Below are positions 1 to 9,203 of a stretch of 64,000 nucleotides of DNA, in pieces (position 1 is the first letter of the stretch; each line of letters starts with the position of its first letter). The notes under the pieces were generated by a model. It saw only the letters and a program-made list of their open reading frames with translations, did not search any database and had not been told where the DNA came from. This stretch comes from Nonomuraea gerenzanensis (GTDB taxonomy: Bacteria > Actinomycetota > Actinomycetes > Streptosporangiales > Streptosporangiaceae): positions 8,370,001 to 8,434,000 of the forward strand of contig NZ_CP084058.1 of assembly GCF_020215645.1 (NCBI RefSeq), in the 5' to 3' direction. Position numbers and translations under genes: made by a program.

Positions 1-890
1 ACACCCCTCGGACCGTCGCCTGCCCGCCCAGGTTGCCCTCGGTGCCGACCTCGCGGGCCACCCTGGTCACCTCGTCGGCGAACGCCGAGAGCTGGTCCAC
101 CATCGTGTTGATGGTCTCCTTGAGCTCCAGGATCTCGCCCCGGGCGTCCACCCGGATCTTCTGCGACAGGTCGCCGCGCGCGACCGCCGTGGTGACCTCG
201 GCGATGCTGCGCACCTGCGCTGTCAGGTTGTCCGCCATGACGTTGACGGACTCCGTCAGCGCCTTCCAGGTGCCGGAGACGCCCTTCACGTCGGCCTGGC
301 CGCCCAGGCGGCCGTCGGTGCCGACCTCGCGCGCCACCCGCGTCACCTCGTCGGCGAACGAGGAGAGCTGGTCGACCATCGTGTTCAGGGTGTTCTTCAG
401 CTCCAGGATCTCGCCCCGGGCCGAGACCGTGATCTTCTGCGACAGGTCGCCGCGCGCGACGGCGGTGGCCACCTGGGAGATGTTGCGCACCTGGTCGGTC
501 AGGTTGCCGGCCATGAAGTTCACCGAGTCGGTCAGGTCACGCCAGGTGCCGGCCACCCCCTTCACGTTGGCCTGGCCGCCGAGCTGCCCCTCCGTGCCGA
601 CCTCGCGCGCCACGCGCGTCACCTCGTCGGCGAACGAGGAGAGCTGGTCGACCATGGTGTTGACGGTGTTCTTCAGCTCCAGGATCTCGCCCCGGGCGTC
701 CACCGTGATCTTCTGCGACAGGTCGCCGCGCGCGACCGCCGTGGTGACCTGGGCGATGCTGCGCACCTGGTCGGTGAGGTTGCCGGCCATGGCGTTGACC
801 GAGTCGGTGAGGTCCTTCCACGTCCCCGACACCCCGGGCACGTCGGCCTGGCCGCCCAGCCGGCCGTCGGTGCCCACCTCGCGGGCCACC
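1..890 (-). repeat. 276-bp tandem repeat encoding HAMP units
   Basis: The same DNA block (for example the segment reading cacctcgtcggcgaacg on the plus strand) recurs at about 70, 346 and 622, with a diverged copy near 898, giving an exact 276-bp period (92 codons). The copies are highly similar at DNA level, which indicates recent duplication or gene conversion and makes the array prone to recombination and assembly collapse. Confidence 0.9.
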
Positions 891-1111
891 CGCGTCACCT
901 CGGAGGTGAACAGCGCGAGCTGGTCCACCATGCCGTTGAACACGGACGCGATCTCACCGAGCAGCCCGTCGGCGTCCCCGGGCAGCCGATGGCGGAAGTC
1001 ACCGTCCCTGACGGCCGTCAGCCCCGCCAGGAGCTGCCGCAGCTCCTGCTCGCCCACTTCCGCGTTCCCAGGGGTGGTGGAACGCGAGCCCTGCACCGAT
1101 GTGTCACTCAT
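1..1111 (-). CDS. HAMP-repeat sensor protein (hybrid histidine kinase type), 5' part only
   Basis: The frame starts at ATG 1111 ([10 protein letters not shown]...) and is open through base 1, so only about 370 N-terminal residues are visible. After a short non-membrane N-terminus there is a chain of near-identical units of 92 residues. Each contains the blocks [23 protein letters not shown](D/E)[13 protein letters not shown] and RGEILELK. These are HAMP domains in series, as in group III fungal-type and actinobacterial cytosolic hybrid kinases. In those families the HAMP ladder transmits a signal to GAF, HisKA/HATPase and receiver domains; these are expected beyond the left edge and cannot be seen here. 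No transmembrane segment or signal peptide is visible, so a cytoplasmic sensor is inferred. Family confidence is high; the output domain is inference. Confidence 0.9.
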   Translation of the reverse strand, partial: MSDTSVQGSRSTTPGNAEVGEQELRQLLAGLTAVRDGDFRHRLPGDADGLLGEIASVFNGMVDQLALFTSEVTRVAREVGTDGRLGGQADVPGVSGTWKDLTDSVNAMAGNLTDQVRSIAQVTTAVARGDLSQKITVDARGEILELKNTVNTMVDQLSSFADEVTRVAREVGTEGQLGGQANVKGVAGTWRDLTDSVNFMAGNLTDQVRNISQVATAVARGDLSQKITVSARGEILELKNTLNTMVDQLSSFADEVTRVAREVGTDGRLGGQADVKGVSGTWKALTESVNVMADNLTAQVRSIAEVTTAVARGDLSQKIRVDARGEILELKETINTMVDQLSAFADEVTRVAREVGTEGNLGGQATVRGV

Positions 1112-1339
1112 GTCCCGCCTCTTCGCTCTGCCCGTCAACTTGAGCTGCCGCTCTTGTGCGTCCGTCGCTCCGTGGTGCCGAGGGCACGACTACCGACCTG
1201 TCTGTGCCTTCGTCACCGTTTTGTGAGGGTACTAGATCGCTGCACTGCTTCCCCCGCCTTCGGCCTGCCACAACGAGCCGCGGAGCCCGTGCTGGACGTG
1301 CGTGGCGCGGATCCCGTGACGATGCCGCCCGGCACCGTG

Positions 1340-2515
1340 TCACCGTACGGCGGCCAGGGTGTTGAGGGGGTCGTCCAGGAGTCTGGCGAAGGCGAGCTCG
1401 GCGGCCCCGGCGAGCGTGGTGTCGTCACCGAGGGCCGTCACGGCCAGGAGCACCCGCTCGCGCGACACCGGCAGGACATGCGCGTCGATCCGGGCACGGA
1501 CGCGCGCCGCGGCACCCGGATAGACGTCGCGGAGCATCCCGCCGAAGACCACGAGCGCCGGGTTGAACAGGTTGATGAGGTTGACGACGCCGACGCCGAG
1601 CCAGTCGCCGACGCGGTCCAGGGCCTCCCGCGCCCGGGGCTCACCGGCCTCGGCGAGGGCGACCACGGCCTGGATGCCGTCGCGTCCGATGAGGTCGCCG
1701 GCCCGTCCCGCGTAGTCGAGCAGCGCCTGCTCCCCCACCTCGGCCTCCAGGCACCCGCGCGACCCGCACAGGCAGGGGCGCCCGTCGAACGGGTTCACCA
1801 GCATGTGCCCGAGCTCGCAGCCGTAGCCCGCGTCGCCGTCCAGAAGTCTGCCGCCGACGATGATCCCGCCGCCGACGCCGACGTCCCCGTGCAGGTAGAT
1901 GAGGTTGTCGACGTCGCGTCCCGCGCCGCGTACGTGCTCGGCGACCGCGCCCAGATGCGCCTCGTTGCCCACCTCGACGGGCAGCCCGAGGCCCAGCCCG
2001 GCGGCGAGCTTCGCGCCGAACGCCTGATCCACCCAGCCGAGGTGCGGCCCGTACCGGACCGTGCCGTCGGCGCGCCTGATCAACCCGCAGTAGGACGCGC
2101 CGACCCCCACGCACAGCGCCCCCGGATCGGCCCCGGCCACCAGCTCGCGGCCGAAGGCGGCGAGCACCTCGACGACGTTCTCCAGATCGACCCCGGCGCG
2201 GGCGCGCACCGCCTCACGGCGCTCGAAGACCTGGCCGCCGAGCCCGACCCGGGCCGCGAGCAGCCGGTCCACGGCCACGTCGAACGCGAGCCCGTACACC
2301 GTCCCCCGCTCGGGCATCACGACGATCGACGGCCGCCCCGCGCGGCCCTGCCCGGTGGGGACACCCTCGCGGACGAGCCCGGCGGCGGCCAGCTCGGCGG
2401 TCAGGTCCATGATGGTGCTGCGGTTGAGGTCCATCCGGCGGCTGAGTGCGGCCCGCGACACGGCCCCGTCCTTGTGGACGCGCCGCAGCACCTCGCTCAG
2501 GTTTCGCTGCCGCAT
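1340..2515 (-). CDS. ROK-family transcriptional repressor
   Basis: A 391-residue protein with an N-terminal winged helix (about residues 1-55: NLSEVLRRVHKDGAVSRAAL, RSTIMDLTAEL) followed by a ROK sugar-kinase-like domain. The ROK signature is visible: a glycine-rich segment GDVGVGGGII and the zinc motif CLCGSRGC (CxCGxxGCxE). Such proteins are NagC/XylR-like repressors that sense a sugar or sugar phosphate. Upstream in-frame GTG (2554) and a further start (2614) exist. I chose ATG 2515 because it follows AGGAG and the family usually begins just before the helix-turn-helix; the spacing is tight, so the start is uncertain. No sugar transporter adjoins it, so the regulated genes are not evident. 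Confidence 0.85.
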   Translation of the reverse strand: MRQRNLSEVLRRVHKDGAVSRAALSRRMDLNRSTIMDLTAELAAAGLVREGVPTGQGRAGRPSIVVMPERGTVYGLAFDVAVDRLLAARVGLGGQVFERREAVRARAGVDLENVVEVLAAFGRELVAGADPGALCVGVGASYCGLIRRADGTVRYGPHLGWVDQAFGAKLAAGLGLGLPVEVGNEAHLGAVAEHVRGAGRDVDNLIYLHGDVGVGGGIIVGGRLLDGDAGYGCELGHMLVNPFDGRPCLCGSRGCLEAEVGEQALLDYAGRAGDLIGRDGIQAVVALAEAGEPRAREALDRVGDWLGVGVVNLINLFNPALVVFGGMLRDVYPGAAARVRARIDAHVLPVSRERVLLAVTALGDDTTLAGAAELAFARLLDDPLNTLAAVR

Positions 2516-2619
2516 CCGCTCCTGAGTCCGCGGGCCCGCCGCCGATCCCGTCACCTCCGCCAGCCTAGAACGTGTCCGCTCGGGAGGACAGCCGGGACGG
2601 GCGGGAGGCCGCATCCGAG

Positions 2620-2950
2620 CAGACGCCTACCCAGATATCGCCGTAGCCACGAGCCGGAGAGCCCGTTCATGATCATGGCTGCGTTCCGGGTCAGAGTGCC
2701 GGAATCGGCATCGAGCCGCAGGCCGGGGAACCGGTCGAGGAGCGTCCCGATGGCGATGCGGGCCCCGACGCGGGCGAGCGGCGCGCCCACGCGGTAGGGC
2801 ACACCGTGGCCGAAGGCCGGGTGGGCGGAACCCAGCCGGGTGAGGTCGAGCTGATCGGACTCGGGGGAAATGGACGGGATCGCGGTTGGCGGCCTGCAGG
2901 GCGACGACGACGCTCTCCCCCGCCTCGATCGTCACCTCGCCCACCACCCT
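2620..2950 (-). pseudogene. cytochrome P450 C-terminal remnant, heme Cys lost
   Basis: On the minus strand the segment VGEVTIEAGESVVVALQAAN followed by RDPVHFP matches the P450 region before the heme loop. After a frame change at a run of five C (near 2870) the frame continues ESDQLDLTRLGSAHPAFGHG, VPYRVGAPLAR and VGARIAIGTLLDRFPGLRL, the heme-loop and final helix region. The canonical F-G-x-G-x-H-x-C-x-G reads FGHGVPYRVG here: the heme-ligand Cys is Arg. The gene lacks everything upstream, contains the shift and lost its axial ligand, so it is a dead fragment. It ends where an opposite-strand oxidase remnant begins. Confidence 0.75.
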
Positions 2951-3335
2951 GTACGGAGGCTTCGTCTTCTTCCCGGGAGAGAGCGCCACCGCCGTGCTCG
3001 ACGCCTACCGGGAATGGGTGGGACCGTCCCGGAGAGCATGTCGTCCTCCGCCGCGCTGGTGCGGCTGCCGGACGTGCCGGTGCTGCCGGAGCCGCTGCCC
3101 GCCGTCACCACACCGATCATGGACAAGGTGCGGGAGATGCCGTACGCCGACTGCGCCTCCATCCACTCCGACCCGGTGGACCCGGCCGCCGTCATCGAGC
3201 GCGCCGGGCTCCTGCGCGAGCTCACCCCCGAGACCGTCGGCGCGCTGGTCGCGGTCGCCGGAGCAACGGCTGAAGCAGCGCGTCGATCCGGTCGATCCGG
3301 TCCGGCTCAACCACAACATCCGTCCCGCAGCCTGA
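2950..3335 (+). pseudogene. FAD-linked (berberine-bridge-type) oxidase C-terminal remnant
   Basis: In plus frames the text YGGFVFFPGESATAVLDAYR is followed, after a frame change near 3018, by TVPESMSSSAALVRLPDVP and later MPYADCASIHSDPVDPA and LLRELTPETVGALVAVAG. The last piece, in a third reading position, is DPVRLNHNIRPAA and stop. These are C-terminal landmarks of actinobacterial FAD-binding oxidoreductases (the RLNHNI end is typical). At least two frame disruptions and a missing FAD-binding half show a decayed gene. The 5' side is cut exactly at the P450 remnant. Confidence 0.65.
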
Positions 3336-3363
3336 GGCTTGTGGGAGGCGGGCCGGTCAGCCG

Positions 3364-3510
3364 GGCATGACCGGCCCGCCGCGCCGGCGCGATCACGCCG
3401 AGCCGCACCAGCCCGCCGATCGCCATGGCAGGCACCACCGCGAGCAACGCCGCCGGCACCACTCCGGCACCCGACTCCTCCGCGAGCGCGAAGACGAGCG
3501 CGATGCGGCA
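3364..3510 (-). pseudogene. possible membrane-protein fragment
   Basis: The minus strand reads RIALVFALAEESGAGVVPAA then LLAVVPAMAIGGLVRLGVIA, a hydrophobic stretch followed by ARRAGHARLTG. It has no start or stop suited to a gene and lies among other relics. It may be a piece of a transporter; I cannot assign a family. Confidence 0.2.
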
Positions 3511-4272
3511 TCACGGAGCGAAAATCGTCCAGTGCTCCGCGAGGTCGAAGCCCATGGCCTGATAAAGAGGGACGCCCAGAGGACTGGCATGCAGAAAGGC
3601 GGTTCTCGCCCCGGCCGCATGAGCGTCGCTCAACACCGCCGCCGTAGCCGCCCAGCCGTAACCGCGCCGCCGATGTGCGGGAGGAACGGCGATGTTGAAA
3701 ACGCCGACCAGATCGTCCACGAGAACGCCGAAGGAGGTAGCCACGGGGACACCTTCGACCTCGCAGAGATAAGCACGCATCGAAGGGTGCCCGATCAGGG
3801 AGGGCGCGCTGAAAACCGAGAAGAGCTCCGCCGGCCCCTCGTATCCGGCGGCCATCGTCGTCCGGTACAGATCTCCCTCACCGGCCGGGATCCGGCGCAC
3901 CACGAGGCCGTCGGAGCCGGATCCGCGCAGGTCGTCGCCGGTCAGCTCCTTGAGCATGAAGGGGAGCGTCATCCGCTGCAGGAGCCCGTGGCCCTCGGCG
4001 GTTCGCACGATCCGGTCATCGACCTCCTCGCCGCGCACCTGCACACTCCAGGCCACGGACGCCAGCCGCGGCGAGGAGGCGAACGCCGCCACCTCTTCGG
4101 CGTCGGCCTTTCGCACTGTGCTGAAGACGCCGTTGAGCAAGGGCATCGGAGCTGTGGTGACAAGCTCCGTGGTGCCGCCGGGGCCGGACCTGTGAAAGCC
4201 GCCGGGCTGGGAGGCCGCGAACCTGTCGAGCGCGGTCATCCATGCCTGCGCAGCCGTGTCCACTGCGTTCAC
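3511..4272 (-). CDS. GNAT-family N-acetyltransferase
   Basis: A 253-residue protein. The C-terminal half carries the acetyl-CoA fold: VPVATSFGVLVDDLVGVFNI, then AVPPAHRRRGYGWAATAAVL, whose RRRGYG is the pyrophosphate-binding loop, then FLHASPLGVPLYQAMGFD as the terminal strand-helix. The N-terminal half is a diverged GNAT-like arm. I start at GTG 4272 because an AAAGGACGAG ribosome site lies about 6 bases upstream; a farther start at 4350 has none. Substrate unknown. It is the only intact gene between two relic zones. Confidence 0.8.
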   Translation of the reverse strand: MNAVDTAAQAWMTALDRFAASQPGGFHRSGPGGTTELVTTAPMPLLNGVFSTVRKADAEEVAAFASSPRLASVAWSVQVRGEEVDDRIVRTAEGHGLLQRMTLPFMLKELTGDDLRGSGSDGLVVRRIPAGEGDLYRTTMAAGYEGPAELFSVFSAPSLIGHPSMRAYLCEVEGVPVATSFGVLVDDLVGVFNIAVPPAHRRRGYGWAATAAVLSDAHAAGARTAFLHASPLGVPLYQAMGFDLAEHWTIFAP

Positions 4273-5282
4273 TTGATCTCTCGTCCTTTGTGTAGGGAGC
4301 CTGTCGATCAGCGGTCCCCCACTCTCGTTCACGAAGGGGGTTGCACACATCAGTCACATGACGCTGCCGGGGCCCCTGGTCACGGCGGGCCGGGGCCGGT
4401 GGGCGACGAGAACAGGCCCGCATCGTCGCGTCATCCGACTGTCTCCGCCGGAGGCGCGCCGATGGCCGCACCGGCCCGCATGGCGGGGTGCGGCGCCATA
4501 CGCGACGGGTACGCGCGGGTCACTTGGCCTGGAAGCCGCCGTCGATGGTCAGGATCGCGCCGGCCACGAACGACGCCCTGCCGCCGTCCTGGGTCAGCTC
4601 CACGACGGCCTGCTTGCCGACGTCCTCGCGCCGTCCGCTCCCACCTTGCAGGACATGCTGTCCGCGCTGATCGCCGGCACCCTGGCCCGCACCGCATGAT
4701 CCGGTACTGCTTCTCGATCGCAGGTACCCGACATCCCAGTGGATGGCGATGCGAGACCCGCTGCTGCTCCTGGGAGGAGCGGCCGCTTGATGCTGACCAT
4801 GATGCGGCGGCCTTCCTTTCCGCAGGTTCGAGAGGCGCCGCACTCACTCTCGAACGCACGGGCATCCGTCGCATCGGTCATCCGACGGCCGGCTGCGACA
4901 GGCCCGGAGATCCCATCGGCGAGCCGTTGAGCCATTCGCTTCAGGAGGCGTGCCGGACCTCGCCGCTCCGGCCACCACCGGCGCCCGCGCTCCACGGCCG
5001 GTCGGGGCGGGCGGCACCGTCACTTCTCGCCGTCAGGTGACCGGTGCGCCTGACGCCGGCGACGGTGCGGGCGCATGGAACACCGTCGTGCCGGATCGGC
5101 TCGCTGGACGACCACGCAACCATGTCGGACCCTGAACCATTCCAGGTCCGAAGACCCCCTCTTACCGTTGTAGCAGGACGGTGAAGGCGCTGCGGGGGCG
5201 TGGGGACCGAGGCCCGCAGGCCCCATCGGCGGCCGGCGTCACCATCTCCGATCTATCGCACGAGAACCTTGGAGCACCCTTC
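4273..5282. other. about 1 kb without an intact gene, holding gene scraps
   Basis: No frame here has both a plausible start and a recognisable full domain. Pieces that can be read are an SDR tail (4520-4645, minus) and a plus-strand end reading APTLQDMLSALIAGTLARTA then stop at 4699, which could be a regulator C-terminus (unproven). A minus frame starting near 4802 behind AAGGAAGG reads MVSIKRPLLPGAAAGLASPS and matches nothing I recognise. The region looks like accumulated deletion scars. Confidence 0.5.
4520..4645 (-). pseudogene. short-chain dehydrogenase C-terminal remnant
   Basis: The minus strand reads REDVGKQAVVELTQ then DGGRASFVAGAILTIDGGFQ and AK stop, the classic end of a classical SDR (GRPEDVG...ASFVTGAxLxVDGG). 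The Rossmann half and catalytic YxxxK are absent upstream. It is a 3' relic. Confidence 0.6.
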
Positions 5283-5954
5283 ATGACCACTGTGATGCTT
5301 GTGCACGGCGCCTGGCACCAGCCGAGCAGTTGGGCCCGCCTTGAGGGCGAGTTGCACGCTCTCGGCTATGACACGCGAACGCCGGGCCTCCCGAGCGCCG
5401 GCGAGCAGCCCACCGCAGGCATGCACGACGATGCCGCCGTACTGGCCGCGGAGCTGGCGTCGATCGCGGGACCTGTCGTGCTGCTCGGCCACTCCTACGG
5501 GGGCATGCCGATCACCGAGGCCGCCGCAGGGGCGGGCAACGTCGAGCGGTTGATCTACCTCGCCGCCTACATGCCGGACAAGGGGCAGTCGATGTACACC
5601 ATCCACGGCCTGCCCGATCCCGAAGACCTCAGCGGCCTGTTCCCGCGCGGCGAAGAACCGCGTGTCTCGCTCTACGGCGACCTGCCCGACGAGGAGGCCG
5701 AGCAGGCGGTGAGCATGCTGGTCGACCAGACCATCCGCTCGTTCGCGGAGAAGGTCGACGTGGCCGCCTGGCGGAGCATCCCGTCCGCCTACATCATCAC
5801 GGAGCAGGACAAGGCCATCCCTCCCGCCCTGCAGGAGCAGATGGCGGCCCAGGCGAACGAGATCCACCGGCTCCCCGGCGGTCATTCGCCGTTCCTGTCC
5901 CGGCCACGCCGGCTGGCCGCCCTCATCGACGAGATCGTACGGCCGGCAAACTGA
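5283..5954 (+). CDS. alpha/beta-fold hydrolase
   Basis: A 223-residue single-domain hydrolase. HGAWH (residues 8-12) is the oxyanion-hole HG motif. LLGHSYGG places the nucleophile Ser at residue 71 in G-x-S-x-G. The C-terminal PGGHSPFLSRP supplies the catalytic His near 201; the acid is probably in the preceding strand (ITEQDKAIPP). The size and HGAW/GHSYGG pattern match small actinobacterial esterases related to plant methylesterase/hydroxynitrile-lyase folds. ATG 5283 is preceded by GGAG at a suitable distance, which excludes the upstream in-frame extension from 5181. No signal peptide; cytoplasmic. Substrate unknown. Confidence 0.88.
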   Translation: MTTVMLVHGAWHQPSSWARLEGELHALGYDTRTPGLPSAGEQPTAGMHDDAAVLAAELASIAGPVVLLGHSYGGMPITEAAAGAGNVERLIYLAAYMPDKGQSMYTIHGLPDPEDLSGLFPRGEEPRVSLYGDLPDEEAEQAVSMLVDQTIRSFAEKVDVAAWRSIPSAYIITEQDKAIPPALQEQMAAQANEIHRLPGGHSPFLSRPRRLAALIDEIVRPAN

Positions 5955-6160
5955 CGCGCCGGGCGAGGCGACGATTTCCCGCGAGCATGCCGGCTGGTCA
6001 TTTCCGCACGGCGGACACCGTCATCCGGAGTGCGAGCTTCGCCTGACAATTCCGACGTGATTAGGCCGCCGTCGAGCCCCGGTTCCCTGCCATCAGTGAG
6101 AAATTGCCCAGGCCATTGTGCTCGTGGCATTATCCGCGCTGGTGAAAGGATGTGTTGGTG

Positions 6161-8926
6161 ATGCCGGGTCTTGAACAGGCGCCCACCGAGTTGGTCAACC
6201 GGGTCAGTGAGCGGGAAGCGCTCATCGGGTTTCTCAAGGCTGTCCGCGAGGGCACGGGACGCGCCCTCGTCCTGAGCGGGGACGCGGGCCTCGGCAAGAC
6301 CGCACTGCTCGACGACATGACCGCCAGGGCGCACGGGTTCAGGGTGCTGCGGGTGTCGGGCATGCAGTCGGAGATGGAGCTGGCCTTCGCCGGGCTGCAC
6401 CAGCTGTGCAGCCCCATGCTGGAGCGGGTGGAGGTGCTGCCCAAGCCGCAGCAGCTGGCCTTGCGGACCGCGTTCGGGCTGGCGGAGGGTCCGCCTCCGG
6501 CGCGGTTCATGGTGGGGATGGCCGTCCTCAGCCTGCTGTCGGAGACGTCCAGGGAACGGCCGCTGCTCTGCGTGGCGGACGACCTGCACTGGCTGGACCG
6601 GGCGTCGGCGCAGGCGCTCGGCTTCGTCGCGCGCAGGCTCGGGGCCGACCCGGTCGGCATGGTGTTCGGGGCGCGAACCCCGACCGACGAGGTGGCAGGC
6701 GTTCCCGAGCTGCGCCTGCGCGGGCTGGCCGATCAGCACGCGCACGAGCTGCTGGCCACCGCGCTGACCGGGCCGCTCGACATGCGGGTGCGGGACCAGA
6801 TCGTGGCCGAGACCCGGGGCAATCCGCTGGCGCTGCTGGAGCTGCCGCGGACGATGTCGCGGGAGGAGCTGGCCGTCGGGTTCGGATTTCCCGGTACGGC
6901 TCCGCTGTCGGGGCAGATCGAGCAGAGTTTCGCCCGGCAGCTGGACGCGCTGCCCGACGACACCAGGCTGCTGATCTGCCTGGCCTCGGCCGAGCCCTCG
7001 GGCGACGCGAAGCTGATCTGGCGGGCCGCGGGCCGCCTGGGGCTCTCGCACGTGGTGGCCCGGCCCGCGTCGGACTCGGGGCTCGCCGACTTCGGGCATC
7101 GGATCAGCTTCCGGCATCCGCTGCTCCGCAGGGCCGCCTACCGGTCGGCGACGGCCGGACAGCGCCGTGCCGTGCACCGAGCGCTGGCCGAGTCGACCGA
7201 CCCGATCGCCGACCCGGATCGCCGGGCCTGGCATCGGGCGCAGTCGACGGACGGGCCGGACGAAGCCGCCGCGGCCGAGCTTGAGCGCTCCGCGAGCAGG
7301 GCTCAGGCTCGTGGCGGTCCCAACGCGGCGGCGGCGTTCCTGGAGCAGGCCGCCGCCCTGACCGTCGACCCGGCGCGCCGCGGCGACCGTCTGCTCGCCG
7401 CCGCTCACGCCAACCTGCAGGCCGGCTCCTACGATCGCGTACACGAACTGCTCGCGATCGTGCGGGCGGAACCGCTGACGGAGCTGCAGAGTGCCCGCGC
7501 GGACCTGCTGCACGGAAACGTCGCCTTCACCTCCGGGCTGGGCAAGGACGCTCCGCCGCTGCTGCTGAAGGCGGCCGGGCGACTCGAACCGCTCGACCTC
7601 GACCTGGCGCGCGAGACCTACCTGAAGGCGTGGATGGCCGCGATGTTCGCCGGTGACCTCGCGGTCGGCGGCAGCCTGGCGGACGTGTCCCGGGCCGCCC
7701 GCCGCCTGCCGGTGTCGGCACACCCGGATGCGGCCGAACTCGTCCTCGACGCGCTGGCACAGGTGATCGTCGAGAGCCCGGCCGTGGCGGCGCCGGTGCT
7801 GCGCAGAGCGGTCAGCGCGATCGTCGACGCCTCCCTCACCCCGGACGAGGTGCTGCGCTGGGGCTGGTTCGCGCACGCCGCCGCCATCGGCGGCTGGGAT
7901 TTCACCAACTGGCGCCTCCTGCTCGATCGCGAGCTCGAGGTGCTGCGGACGATGGGCGCGTTCGACCTGTTGCCGATCGTGCTGGTCACGCTGGGCACCG
8001 TGACCGCCTGGTCAGGCGAGTTCGCGGCGTCCACGGCCATGTTCGCCGAGGCGGAGACGATCTGCGAGGCGACCGGGGCGCCCGCGGCCGCCTTCGGCCC
8101 GACGATGCTCGCCTGCCTGCGCGGCGACGAGGAGAAGGCCGTCCCTCTCCTGCGCGCGATGATCGCCGAGACGCAGGTGACCGGCCAGGGCGTGAGCGTG
8201 ACGTACGCGAACTGGGTGGCGGCGGTCCTCTACAACGGGCTCGGCCGCTATCACAAGGCCCTGGCCGCCGCCGTCGAGTCGAGCGAGAGCTCCGCCGACC
8301 TGTTCACCGCTCTGTGGGCGCTGCCCGAGCTGATCGAAGCCGCCACCCGTACCGGGGACGTCGAGGCCGCCGAGGCGGCCCTCGCCCGGCTGGCCGAGTC
8401 GACCACGGCCGGCGGCACAGATGTGGGCCTGGGCCTGGAAGCCCGTTCGCGTGCGCTGCTCAGCGACGGGGGCGTCGCCGAGCGGCACTATCTGGAGGCC
8501 ATCGAGCGGCTCGGCCGGACCCCGCTGCGGCCCGAGCTGGGCCGGGCACATCTGCTCTACGGCGAGTGGCTCCGCCGGGACAACCGCCGGGTGGACGCCC
8601 GGGGTCACTTGAAGACCGCTCACGAGCTGTTCACCGAGCTGGGGATGCGGGCGTTCGCCGAGCGTGCCCGCCGCGAGCTGCTCGCGACGGGCGAACGGGT
8701 GCGGCACAGCGCGGTGGACAGCGAGAGCACCCTCACGGCCCAGGAGACGTTGATCGTGCGCCTGGCGTCCAACGGCCTCACGAATCCGGAGATCGGCGCC
8801 CAGCTGTTCCTCAGCGCCCGCACCGTCGAGTGGCATCTGCGGAAGGTCTACGGGAAGCTCGGCATCACCTCCCGCCGCCAGCTCGCCACCGCCCTGAACC
8901 AGAACGGCGAGCTGCCGGACCGCTAG
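6161..8926 (+). CDS. LuxR-family STAND/LAL transcriptional regulator
   Basis: A 921-residue large ATP-binding LuxR regulator. The N-terminal ATPase shows Walker A SGDAGLGKTALL (about 39-50) and Walker B PLLCVADDLHWLD (about 134-146). A long alpha-helical TPR-like middle follows. The C-terminal LuxR helix-turn-helix is LTAQETLIVRLASNGLTNPE ... GAQLFLSARTVEWHLRKVYG (last 65 residues). Such proteins act as ATP-dependent activators, often of secondary-metabolite or catabolic genes. ATG 6161 lies about 10 bases after GAAAGGA; GTG 6152 and 6158 are alternatives. Its stop overlaps the stop of a small convergent gene by 4 bases. Confidence 0.93.
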   Translation: MPGLEQAPTELVNRVSEREALIGFLKAVREGTGRALVLSGDAGLGKTALLDDMTARAHGFRVLRVSGMQSEMELAFAGLHQLCSPMLERVEVLPKPQQLALRTAFGLAEGPPPARFMVGMAVLSLLSETSRERPLLCVADDLHWLDRASAQALGFVARRLGADPVGMVFGARTPTDEVAGVPELRLRGLADQHAHELLATALTGPLDMRVRDQIVAETRGNPLALLELPRTMSREELAVGFGFPGTAPLSGQIEQSFARQLDALPDDTRLLICLASAEPSGDAKLIWRAAGRLGLSHVVARPASDSGLADFGHRISFRHPLLRRAAYRSATAGQRRAVHRALAESTDPIADPDRRAWHRAQSTDGPDEAAAAELERSASRAQARGGPNAAAAFLEQAAALTVDPARRGDRLLAAAHANLQAGSYDRVHELLAIVRAEPLTELQSARADLLHGNVAFTSGLGKDAPPLLLKAAGRLEPLDLDLARETYLKAWMAAMFAGDLAVGGSLADVSRAARRLPVSAHPDAAELVLDALAQVIVESPAVAAPVLRRAVSAIVDASLTPDEVLRWGWFAHAAAIGGWDFTNWRLLLDRELEVLRTMGAFDLLPIVLVTLGTVTAWSGEFAASTAMFAEAETICEATGAPAAAFGPTMLACLRGDEEKAVPLLRAMIAETQVTGQGVSVTYANWVAAVLYNGLGRYHKALAAAVESSESSADLFTALWALPELIEAATRTGDVEAAEAALARLAESTTAGGTDVGLGLEARSRALLSDGGVAERHYLEAIERLGRTPLRPELGRAHLLYGEWLRRDNRRVDARGHLKTAHELFTELGMRAFAERARRELLATGERVRHSAVDSESTLTAQETLIVRLASNGLTNPEIGAQLFLSARTVEWHLRKVYGKLGITSRRQLATALNQNGELPDR

Positions 8927-9132
8927 ATCCGCGACTCTCCCCTGCCCGTTCGCATCCGGGCCGGCCCGGGGAGATGAGTGAAGCGGCGGAAGCCGTTGAA
9001 GGCGGCCATGTGGTGGGCGTACCAGGCGGGCCAGTCGGAACCGACGTCCGGGCCGGAGTCGGCGGCGTGGGCTTCGGCGGCGTGGCGGAGCGCGTCGGCC
9101 AGGTCGTGGACGGAATCGAAGATCACCTTCAT
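8923..9132 (-). CDS. small conserved-looking protein of unknown function
   Basis: A 69-residue acidic/aromatic protein (MKVIFDSVHDLADALRHAAE ... DWPAWYAHHMAAFNGFRR). ATG 9132 is preceded by GGAG at about 6 bases. The DWPxWYAxxM pattern resembles short actinobacterial proteins often found with oxidoreductases or VOC proteins; I do not know a function. It follows the flavoprotein gene on the same strand with a 71-base gap, so co-transcription is possible. Confidence 0.6.
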   Translation of the reverse strand: MKVIFDSVHDLADALRHAAEAHAADSGPDVGSDWPAWYAHHMAAFNGFRRFTHLPGPARMRTGRGESRI

Positions 9133-9203
9133 GGGGGCTCCAACTAGGCGTGGATGGAGAGGGCCGGGGTGCGGCCCTGGTGGTCGAGTGGCCGGTCGGG
9201 TTC

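Noticed and set aside
33..1226. Plus-strand open frame of almost 400 codons
   Set aside because: It is antisense to the HAMP-repeat gene; its Ser/Arg/Thr-rich text repeats with the same 276-bp period and has no domain.
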